Assembly: GCA_009746045.1 (NCBI GenBank)
Contig: RPFO01000072.1
Coordinates: 79,001-143,000 of the forward strand
Length of the DNA stretch: 64,000 nucleotides
Origin: Mesostigma viride
Lineage: Eukaryota; Streptophyta; Mesostigmatophyceae; Mesostigmatales; Mesostigmataceae
Direction: 5' to 3'
The first letter of the stretch is position 1, and the number at the start of each line of letters is the position of its first letter. Shown here piece by piece: positions 19,530-30,390 of this stretch. Under the pieces are notes generated by a model that saw only the letters and a list, made by a program, of their open reading frames with translations, did not search any database and was not told where the DNA came from. Made by a program: the position numbers and the translations under genes.

Positions 19530-19685
19530 CCATAAGCACATTACGAGAAGACTTACAGAGATGTCAGGGAGGATAAAGACCCCAGTTGAGGTGGGATGGA
19601 GCCACTAATTGACCGGCCGCCCCCTAGTGTCCTGCATGCGCCAGGAGGCCAGGAATGGATCATACGCAGGCGCAGTCAGAATTAT
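19530..19685 (+). repeat. SINE-like core copy
   Basis: Near-duplicate of 18,805-18,960: GATGCCATAAGCAC, GACTTACAGAGATGTCAGGG, GATAAAGACCCCAGTTGAGG, CATGCGCCAG. Confidence 0.65.
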
Positions 19686-19689
19686 TTTA

Positions 19690-20432
19690 GACACAGGTCT
19701 ATAGGTCGAATTTTTTTGTGACAAAGAAGACCTCTTTTATATTAATTTGAATACAAATATGATGACCGGAATTGCCGCCGTTCCTCTCCGCCAACGCCAT
19801 GGTGTGGATCCTGGATGGGACCATACAGTAGGCGTCAGCCATACATAACTAATGGCTCAGACCTTAGGCAAGTGCAAAAGTATGTTGCACAACGTGGGCG
19901 GCGGTGATCAATAGCAGCCGTCAGATCTACAACATCGTCTAGATGTCACCTGAATTCCGTCAAAGCGTCAACCAATAAGATACCTCCGCTGGGTCAATCC
20001 GTAACAGGATGGCCTGCAATCTTTTGCACTAGGCGTGACGAATTTTGTCTGATAGCCCACCGCTCAAAGACAGATCAGCACAGTGACGGAAAGCACTTCG
20101 GACAAATATGTAATATCCGTCAGCATATATTGTGATATGCCTAGTCAAATGATCAAACGGCCTTAAGATAGGAGGCGTCCGGAGTGGATAAATACCACTA
20201 CAACTCTATTGAAGTATCGGCCTTTAATTATAATCACGACTAAGGCAGCCCCCTGGCATGTTTGTAATCTGGCGACAAATAGTTCGCAAGGATAGGTGGT
20301 GCCCTGGTAGTAATTAAGGAGACCACCCCTGGGCAAGTCGGTGGGGGCTCCGCGAGTGACCAATTTTGGCATTCGCAGCGATTCGGGCCATGGTGCCCAC
20401 AACCCTGTGACTAGGTCTTTGCTAGCTAGCTC
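19690..20432. other. Gene-free stretch
   Basis: No open frame of interest, RNA gene or obvious repeat before the pentanucleotide array. Confidence 0.45.
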
Positions 20433-20708
20433 CATCCCATCCCATCCCATCCCATCCCATCCCATCCCATCCCATCCCTGATCCCATCCCATCCCATCCC
20501 ATCCCATCCCATCCCATCCCATCCCATCCCATCCCATCCCATCCCATCCCATCCCATCCCATCCCATCCCATCCCATCCCATCCCATCCCATCCCATCCC
20601 ATCCCATCCCATCCCATCCCATCCCATCCCATCCCATCCCATCCCATCCCATCCCATCCCATCCCATCCCATCCCATCTCATCCCATCCCATCCCATCCC
20701 ATCCCATC
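20433..20708. repeat. (ATCCC)n pentanucleotide array
   Basis: About 55 units with one register slip near 20,477 and one T variant near 20,678. On the minus strand it reads (GGGAT)n, which keeps frames open as a Met-Gly-Trp-Asp-Gly repeat; those frames are artefacts. Confidence 0.98.
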
Positions 20709-23700
20709 CTTACCGGTTCGTCTGTGTGATTGGCTGAGACCTGTGAGATTGCGTTGGACTCCTCTGTGTCGAAGGAGACATAAGCTTTGCCTGTTTGTCA
20801 CCATAGCCATGACAGGCGGATACCCCCAACAATGTGAAGTTATTTCTAATAACCAAACATCCTCACTTCAGGCCCTGTTATTGGACAGCCATATCCGATA
20901 GACAGGAAGTCTTGTGTCTGTATGAACAAGCAGAGAGACGCCCGACCAAAAGGGGACCACCGCTCTCTACCGACGGAGTGAGGTCTTGTAGGAAACTCCT
21001 CTAGACAAGAAACGACCGCCCTCTAGGATTCCTGTCCAGAGAGTGCTAGGGATTTCCCCTGTCTCTCGGGATTTGATAAGTCCGTTCTGTCTTCAATGAC
21101 AGGAGGTAAAAGATCTGTATATTTAGTGGAGTAGAGGCCATCATTTTATTCTGTTACACCGCCTTTTCCTTTGTTGGAATGCTGGTAAATGATAATTTGA
21201 GTGCCGAAGCGCTTGCTTGCCTTTGTAGTCAAGCCACATGCATGGCTATGGGCGCTTATGGTCACCATTTAGGAACCACAGCATGGCTTTGGCGGTAAAC
21301 ATGGTGGCAGTCCGGAATGATTCTAAATATGCAATGAATAAATTTGTATTCTTTAAATGATCGACCGCTACATTAAGGGCACGTGATGCGCCGAATATTT
21401 TCGGCGCCAAAAAATTCGCGGCGCCGTCTGTACGGTGTATAATGTGTGCCCGGACCGCTCAATCCTCACGAAGGTGGCCATGGCGACGGGCCTTTAAGCC
21501 ATATTAATCCATATGGCATCTAAAAAGCTAGAAAAATGCATGAATTTTGCAGAAGATTAGTTGATGACCTCTTTCGTGGCGGAAAGTTTAAGGTTTGCAA
21601 TACATATGGCTAATTTCTCGAACGACTGAGGGCGGGGGGGTCCAGGATATAATTTCTCTTGCGGATAATGAAATTTGGGTTAATGCAGGTTCACGGCAGC
21701 GATTGTGAGGCAACGTCGGCTCTAGATAAAGAGCGATTATGAAGCTAACTTAATGCCGGTGTTGTCTCGAGTTTGTACGGAAGCTTCCCAGTTTCTTTTA
21801 CATTTCCGGCATTCAAGGTAAGAACCTACGCAGGCCTGCGCATGTCGCCTTCGACGTATTCACAGAAGGCGCACCTTCCTTGTTCGCCTGATCAATGGAT
21901 GATGTCCTTTATTGTTCGCGCTTGCGTGCCAGTTGATGCATCAAACATTTCCACGCAGGCAGGTGAATTAACGTCGGCCTTTTGCCTTCTTTTCGGGCAG
22001 TTTCCATGCAGGAAGCGCTCCATTTCTTTCGGTTGCATCGTCAGACTCCTGGCAATTTCGTACAATTTCGTGTAGTTTGTGGCTGGCATGCTAAAGGCGC
22101 CGAGTTGTTGGTAATGTGTTGACATTTGTTTTCCATACATAATCCTTTGGACATGAGCATGTGCCTATTGGCTAGATAAACAAGCTGGCATCAGCTTCTT
22201 AGCAAATTACCATATGTATTGGAAACAAAGGTGAGAGTGACCAGTTTACTGCGCATGATGTAAGAATACTACTATGCGTTTACCTTAGCAAAAAGGTTTG
22301 CGCATAAAAAGTATAAGCGTTAGCTTGTACAGCTGCAGGCGCGTTCATCCCCCCTTAATGCTTACCCTTGAATGGTACTCGGTCCATTCTCTTGGACTGA
22401 GTTTTTCTCAGTCCTATTTAACGTACCGAGTTTCATGTGGCAGAACTAGCTCAGATTCTAACATTCTTTTAAGTTCCGTCTGCATGAACCAGATTTGATA
22501 TCTAGATTTGTACTTTCACACCCACGCGACACCTGGTGTACTACTTTTGAAATTTAAATATCCGGGGGGTATCTTGGTAAACGCGAATGTCGGCTGCTAC
22601 ATGGAAGCGCACACTTGACTGCCTGGGGCGAGAGCATGGCTGGGCATATTCGAATAAAATTTTGTAGACATCAATCCTACGTCATATAAATGTTGTAGCC
22701 CTAGCCGGGCAACATGTGTAAACGCGTAGATATGTCTCGATGTGATGCGGCTGACAGTGCAGCAAACCATGCAAGCGGCCAGGCGATGATTATCAGTGCA
22801 GGACAAGACTTACAGAGCTTGCAAGGAGGTCAACTGGCCAAGCTCAGGAATCAGTGTCCCGGTCAGCGAGCTGGATGCGAGAACAAGAAGGAGCAGAGTA
22901 ACCAAACAACAGCATCGTCTTCATAATACGAACTATGCTCAGCTGATTCATATGGCAGACTGTACCCATAAATTAGTCAACAGGCTGGTGATCATGAGAT
23001 CAGTAACATGATTTTCTGCTTCAGTGTATGTATGTGCCTCTCCCTACATCATTGCATGTGAGATAACTGATGTGCTGCTTGTCTCGTCCATGTGTCCTTT
23101 CACATAATATGTAGTCAACTGGATCTACAGAGTAACAAGAGCAGCATTTACAGTCTCGCCCAAAAAAGCACAAAATACACACAACATAGTTCAGCAGGGT
23201 AACGTTTTTTATATTCCCAAATGTTGCACGAAGCTAGCAAACAGTCCCTCGGCTAAGTGCAGATGTATCGGCAGAAGAACAGATCCATGTCAGGTGCTAC
23301 ACAGTTGGGCATCCACCTACCATAACTTTCCCAAGAACCCACTGTCAGAACCATTGGCCAAAGTATACCAACAAAGGTCACCAGCAAAATTGAACCATCG
23401 TTTGAGCCAAAGTTCGCCTTTTCCGAACCCTCAAAAACAAAATCATCAGTCAGAAACCACAACTCCAAATTACCTCAACCAACATAGACATGGCTTCGCT
23501 TTCAAAAGAATGTGACGGTGTTTGGATTTTAATGAACCTATAGCAGAAGGATGATTACTGTATTTTATTGTGAAGCCTCCCCCCTCCCCTATGTACACCC
23601 CAAACATGTATATCATGACAGGGCAACACATATGCCAGTTAGCCGAGATGTTTAGGCTGAGGGGCTGACACATGGATTCCGGTATGGCATTGCCCAACGC

Positions 23701-25304
23701 GGCTGAGTGGGACAACCCAGTACCCATACATACGGTAATGAGGTTTGGTGTTGACCGACAGTGCACCACCACTTGCCAGGTTGGGCCGTGAGCTAGCCTA
23801 GTGGCCCATCAGCAGTGGAATATCCGGTGCTGACACCGAGTGTGGGTGACGTGGTCGCATGGCATTGCACAGTGTACATTGTCCCGGCACTTCTAGTTGC
23901 TTCTAGTTGTCGGTGCGTATAGTGCATTTAGGGCTGGCATGTTGGGGATTGCGCTCATCGAGAGCTGCTCCGTTGCTCAGCTCCATTCTGAGCCTCTAGT
24001 CTTCGACGCCCTTGTACCATGCCATGGTACGTAGGAGTGCAGCTGTGCATTTGCGTTGTTATCTATGTTTTGATGCTATAGTGTGTCAAGGATATGCCCC
24101 AATTATGCCTACTTGTTTGAATACATATGGGTGATTTGCTGGTTATGTCCGGAATGGGGATGATTGTACCTGCCGGACGTATTTGCACCCAAGTTCAATA
24201 GTTTGGCTAGTTCGGGGCAGCCGTGCTGATACTTTTGGGTTTTTTACTTTGAACGATTTCGACAATTATTGTCCAAGTTATCATGTGCCAAAGCTTTCAG
24301 TTCCGGCATCAAATATTCTGTGAGACAAGTGGCGCCAGCGTCGCCACCTTTGTTAGTCCACTGTACGGACTTTGAGCAGTGACTTAGTACCCGGCGCCAC
24401 GCCAGTAATGTTACGAGTCATTGGCCTGGACTTTGTGGTCAGGACATTACTGTGTGCTGGTTAGCCCTATGTCAACCCGCCCAAATTTCGTGGGCCAGCC
24501 GCCACTTTTGGCTACATAAGCGAGGACCACAATGTTTGCCAATTTACCTAGCCAAGAATCAATGGCACCTGGGCTGATCTAATGGCAAATGATTAGTCCA
24601 TGGCATTAGTCATTTATGCATTGTAATTTAGGCAAAACATCATCAAGCAATGCATTATTGCCTCTCAGTTTTCTGACATAGTGCATGTTCTGTAGGCTGG
24701 GATTGATGAAACTATGCATGCCTTGCCATCTATGATATTTTTTGACAATATCGAAACTTGCCTTGTAATGATAGCAATTGTACCATTGAGGAAACTGGTC
24801 CCTAGTTTTTGTGACCAGTTATTTTTAGATCTGCCTGATGGGTCCCTGAGACAACGTCCGGTGTTGACCTGTGTTCAGTAGCCATGCCCAGCTACCTGTG
24901 CAACTGCCTTTTCGAGGCCAGGGTCAGCTTCACCGTCTAAACGTCCAATAATGCATGGTAAGTGTGTCATGTCCCGCACCCAGCGCCCCCCCCTGGGGGG
25001 GGTCCTTAATATGTACCCATAGGACAGTACAACATGACCAATTTCATGACCCACAAGTAACTCTATAAATGTGTGTGCTTGGTCCCAATATGGATGGTAA
25101 AATTGTTACTAGGTTGGTTTGTGGACCTTATAATGCAAAGTGCAACGGGTAACTTCTTTTAGGAACCAACTGGTTGGACACCATGCATCCAAGGGTTAAT
25201 ATATACAATACATTTCTTGTTTAGAAGCTACCTAGGCCTGCATTCCGGAACCACACTCAGCCTCGGCGCAAAAAGGGCCGGCCGGTGCAGTATGTACCCT
25301 CGTG
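20709..25304. other. Long gene-poor stretch
   Basis: No recognised gene in 4.6 kb. The only frame with protein-like composition is minus strand 22,140-21,892 (through NYTKLYEIARSLTMQPKEM and ACVEMFDASTGTQA to a TAA), about 80 residues, without a known family or flanking exons. A motif TTTTCGGCGCC near 21,400 followed by a GCGGCGCC block resembles the sequence near 18,240. Confidence 0.45.
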
Positions 25305-25510
25305 ACAAGCGCTAATCTTACGCTACCTACGCCAGGTCGGTTCCCTTTGAGCCCGTCCACGCGTCATATATAAAATCCTTGGATGTCCGTGTCAGATTAC
25401 TATTTCTTCAGGGTTCTTCTGGTGTTCGGGTTTTTCCTTATGTTGCATGCCAATCTCACCACCATAATTTATCATTCTTAGCAATGAATAGATGAAATGA
25501 GCGAAGCTCA
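25305..25510 (+). repeat. Dispersed repeat, short copy (mate at 3895)
   Basis: Shares the start block and the tail of 3895-4475. After CATATATAAAAT it passes straight to CCTTGGATGTCCGTGTCAG, so the roughly 380-bp internal part with the coding fragment is missing. The join has two bases of microhomology, consistent with deletion. It does not look like a spliced intron. Confidence 0.75.
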
Positions 25511-25549
25511 ACAAAATACATTACATGTAATCAATTAATATATACAATC

Positions 25550-25805
25550 TGTGAACAGGGGGTGAATAGGGGGTGAATACAGGTTTACCCCCTTTTTATA
25601 GGGGTGAATAGGGGGTGAAATAGGGGTGAAAAATTCACCCCCAAATATTAGCGATTTTGGCCGCCATAATCACCGGTGAAAAAGGGGTGAAAAAGGGGTG
25701 CATACAGGTTTACCTCCTTTTTAGCGGGGGTGAAAAGGGGGTGAATATTTATCACCTGGGGGCTAATATTTCACCCCCTTTTCACCCGGTTTTTCACCCG
25801 TGTTG
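25550..25805. repeat. GGGGTGAA foldback repeat
   Basis: At least eight (A)GGGGTGAA units on the plus strand and matching TTCACCCC units on the other, arranged as two related half-units, each with GGTGAATACAGGTTTACC or a close variant. The arms can pair into hairpins, and the G-runs could form quadruplexes. Confidence 0.75.
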
Positions 25806-27553
25806 GAGCCCAGAGTGAGAGTTGGAGCGCCAGAACTCAGCATCCAAACGCTTACACATTCCAAGAAAACGTGGCACGAGACTTCAATGGCGGACCAAGA
25901 GTGGACACAACTCTTTCAACGGCTGGAGAAGAGCCAGTGCCCATATGCAGTAAACTCGAAACGCTACACCACACAGGAAGCGACAGATATAAACTACGAC
26001 GACTAAGTGGACCTTTGGTCCTTGTATGTACACGTCAACTCCCAAATATACTAAAAAACTGCTCACTCTTGGCCCAAAGAAATATTTCATAATCAATTCA
26101 TCATCCCTGGAAGCCATCTGAAGTGCTACGAGACCCAATTTATCTCCAAGAACCACATATTTCCAGCAATAGTTGTCGTGAATGTTCTCCAGCACAACTT
26201 TTTCAGTAACCATATGCATTGATCACTGGGTTGACAAATATGCCGTACTGAGCCGCAAAAATACGGGAGTACGCGTACTGAACGCCTTGGCGGTAAATAC
26301 GCGTATTTTTTACGGTACGGGAACTGGAATTTTGCGGGGGTACCAGCGGGCAGCGCGGTGGGCACTGTACTGGGGTCTTGGCGCGGCGTTTCACTCCCAG
26401 TTCGGATTTTTACTAAAACTAGATGCGAACGGTTCTTTCCGTCAAGCGCAAGCCTTACAAATTGTTAAGCTCATGGCCTATGTAGAAATAAATGTCAGTA
26501 TGTAGTTTTCAGTTCAAGGGTGCGAAAGCCAATAATAATGCATTATGTCAGCATCTGCGACGCGCAAGTGAACTAGGTGTGATACTGGTCGTTATGCTGA
26601 AATATAGCGAGGTGCGGTCCGGCCAGTGCGACAGCGATTTTCAGTTAGCAGCCGTGCATAATTATGCCGAAGGTCCTGAGACTGTGGGATTATGAATTAA
26701 AAACGAAACAACAAATCAGAAATCCTTATTTGTTCAAACCAGTTTCCGTGACGAAGTACCACTAGCTCGCAGTTTGCAACAAGAACTTTTCATGCGTCTA
26801 CCTCATCATCGACTCCTCTTCATAATGGCTAGCTGCAGATCCCCAAACGGCTGGTTCCCGCAGACGAGATGGCTGCCAGGCTGCTGGTTGCCAAGTTCTT
26901 TATATAGGACTAAATGCAGGGCACATACGGATGTTATCACCAACAAGCACACCAAATCTTCTCAGCCAATGCGCATCAACGTCATGAACGAGCATGCTAT
27001 ACTGTGTAATGAAGTTAGAAGTGACAAGGTTTGTTAATTATTATCCGTGCTGGTAGTGTTTTTTATACGGATGCACTGCAATCCTTAAAACCAGCCACGT
27101 ATTCTGGGCCCGTGTACCTAATTGGAGCCCGAAGTGTATACTCGTATTTCCAGGCCCCACGTATTGACACGCGTACTGTAGGTACCGTATTTGCCATCGA
27201 ACCCGGAGGCATCATCTCACCCGTGTATGTGCACTGAGTAGCATTTAGCTACTGTATGATAGGCTCATGTCCAGCGCAAGTAGCACAAAATTCATGTCGC
27301 CGGTACCCAAATCTACGCTGCTTCTGGCGTGACGTGAACTGCCCATGTCAGTCCAGGCTCTTTAATAACAAAAATCTGTTACCATAATGTGTCAATAATG
27401 TTTACCAGTTGAGCCTCAATCAGCAGAGCATCAATCAGCACAGGCTACATAAGATACTAGTTCGGGGGAGGAGAAAATAGGATGTTCATAATGTAATTAG
27501 GCTCAACTTTGCTTTGGCAGGACAGCATCCAACACAGTAAAGAAGGCACTTAC
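25806..27553. other. Gene-poor stretch
   Basis: No supported gene. TACGG / CCGTA-rich sequences near 26,240-26,340 and 27,150-27,200 suggest decayed repeat ends, without a clear pairing. Confidence 0.4.
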
Positions 27554-27740
27554 CTGTCCAACTCGAGTCCATAAAGAACTCCATCAACACATCTGACCAA
27601 TCGAAAGGAGCAAATGGATCCAGTGAGGGTCCAGCTAGAAAGTGCAGTCGCTCCGTTGGTGAACGCTGCCTTTTGAGCGACCAGCACCACTCTGGGGTCC
27701 ACGGCTGCACATTTTCACGATACATACCAAGCAAGGAAGT
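27554..27740 (-). CDS. Possible internal exon, unknown protein fragment
   Basis: A 187-bp segment bounded by an acceptor (GATAAAGTTCAG, entering in phase 0) and a perfect donor (GACAG then GTAAGTG, leaving in phase 1). It would encode about 62 residues including YRENVQPWTPEWCWSLKRQR, GPSLDPFAPFDWSDVLMEFF and MDSSWT, rich in Trp and Phe as in folded proteins. No partner exon was found on either side, so it may be a captured exon or the remains of a host gene. Family unknown. Confidence 0.3.
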
Positions 27741-28619
27741 CTGAACTTTATCAGCAGGTAAAGTGGAACAAATCATTAAGAAGAAACGGATCAAGCTACA
27801 ACATCACCCTCTGCATGGTTGCTAAATTGAACTTGACAAACATTTAATAATCCCTAACACAGTTGGACCCCTCCACCGGCCGTCTCTGACTCGTGCTAAG
27901 ACTACCCAACGATGGCTTGCACGATAGGCCACAAGAGCTCCCATCCTGGCAGCCTAATAACTATTTTTTGGCCGTACAAGGAGCCAAGCAAGCACATACA
28001 AGGTGCCAGGGGCTATTTCCAAGGAGTATAGCGGGTGGTCCCAATACGAGGTCCCTCTGCTCTATAAATAGCGACTCCCAACGGGAACAGAGAGTGTGTC
28101 ATGTGACACCCTTGTATAGTGCATGATGGACCACATTCTCAATGAGATGAGGTCCCCTGGGATTGATTTGGTGGGTAAAACTGATTCCTAGGATAGCCTC
28201 CCAGCACTACAGTACCTGTCACACGCAGTACTTCCACATGGACCCACCAGCTACTGTAGTGCTAAATACAACTCATTTCCCCCTTAGTGACTGCTGTGAA
28301 CCAGGGTACCCTGTTGACTTTGACCAGTGTGTATGAAAACGCTGTTCTGGTAGTCAGACACGGTCATACAAGATACTGTGCTGTTCACTGCATGTACAGA
28401 TAGAGATCTCTGACTGACCAGTGCTGACCTGACAAGTTCCCACACGATCTGCATATCTGCTTGAGACTAACCCCGATTTTTTACCGCGGTTTGATTTTCG
28501 AGCAGAAGTTGAACTCAAGGCATGAAAAAACGTATCATCTGTCTAACGCCGTAACGCGCATGCGGGCGGTCGGAAGGGCGGCTGGGCGGGAGGAGGGGCG
28601 GTCGAGCGGGCCGGAAAGG
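27741..28619. other. Gene-free stretch
   Basis: Includes the second copy of the ACCAGGGTACCCTG sequence at 28,302-28,405 (first at 2190). Nothing else is recognised. Confidence 0.45.
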
Positions 28620-28896
28620 TGCGTGTGTGTGTGCGTGTGTGTGTGTGCGTGTGTGTGTGTAAATGTGCGTGTGTGCGTGTGCGTGTAGGTGTGTAAATGT
28701 GCGTGTGTGCGTGTGCGTGTGCGTGTGCGTGTGCGTGTGCGTGTGCGTGTGCGTGTGCGTGTGCGTGTGCGTGTGCGTGTGCGTGTGCGTGTGCTTGTGC
28801 TTGTGCTTGTGCTTGTGCTTGTGCTTGTGCTTGTGTTTGTGCTTGTGCTTGTGCTTGTGCTTGTGCTTGTGCGTGTGCGTGTGCGTGTGCGTGTGC
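28620..28896. repeat. (GTGTGC)n / (GTGCTT)n microsatellite
   Basis: GT-rich hexanucleotide array with an inner block of GTGCTT units (about 28,795-28,870) flanked by GTGCGT units. It passes directly into the next array. Confidence 0.97.
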
Positions 28897-29119
28897 AAGG
28901 AAGGAAGGAAGGAAGGAAGGAAGGAAGGAAGGAAGGAAGGAAGGAAGGAAGGAAGGAAGGAAGGAAGGAAGGAAGGAAGGAAGGAAGGAAGGAAGGAAGG
29001 AAGGAAGGAAGGAAGGAAGGAAGGAAGGAAGGAAGGAAGGAAGGAAGGAAGGAAGGAAGGAAGGAAGGAAGGAAGGAAGGAAGGAAGGAAGGAAGGAAGG
29101 AAGGAAGGAAGGAAGGAAG
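28897..29119. repeat. (AAGG)n microsatellite
   Basis: About 56 perfect AAGG units. The change to CAGG occurs at a single junction. Confidence 0.98.
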
Positions 29120-29499
<380 letters not shown>

Positions 29500-30390
29500 T
29501 TAAGGACTGTTTCTGTCTTTTATGAAAGCGCTTGCATGACTCTCTACATAGAGCAAGTTACTCCTTTGTGGATGGGGCATGCACATCCTATATATATGTA
29601 TCAACGCATCCAAGGGAGCCGACGCCTTCGCGCGCATGCATGCATGCATGGATGTCGGTATACGTAGCAAAAGGGAAGAGCCGGCCTGCTGCATGTGGTG
29701 GACCACAGTATAGATTCTGTAGACACTGGAGACCAATGACAGTGGTATAGCGATGGTAAGGCCTACCTCTGCAATCACCAAGACCTTTGCTCAGTAAGGC
29801 AGGGTCATAATTACTCATAGCGTAGATAGCTAGCATAAACGGCATTGAGTCGACAGCAGCCTTTGCGCGCATGCCTGTTAGTGAATACAGATCGAAGGCA
29901 AGAGCTGCCGAAACCTGGGCCGTTGGCCATGCACACCAAAAAGTTTTTTAATTGAGTGAATGGAGGACGATCGATGCGTGCGGTCTTAGCACCCATCAGA
30001 GCTAGGCAGGGGAGGAAAGTAACTGGGGTGCCCGGGTCATGCATGACACGATGCCAGCTGAGCAAACACCTCCGCGCATATCTGAGATGGCCATGTGTGG
30101 ATCAGAGGCAATCGAGTCACGCCAAAGTTCATCATACCCTGCAGCAAGTGCCGTCCCTGCTTTGGCATCTGCATGTATTCGCAAACCAATGCATACAAAC
30201 AAATACTGTCAGTTGAACAGATACAAAACAGTTGAGGCCAGATTTTGTATGAACATGGTGGGTGGGTGCGAAGTCGACCTCGCTCACCCAGGGTTCGGCA
30301 ACATGCTGCGCTGTGCTGGAAACGTACAGCATAGCCCCTATCCTGACACTTTGGAAACGTTTAGCTGAGAAGATCGAGAGTTCATGATTT
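29500..30390. other. Gene-free stretch
   Basis: No gene. A GCATGCATGCATGCATG run lies near 29,633. The rest is unique-looking sequence. Confidence 0.45.
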
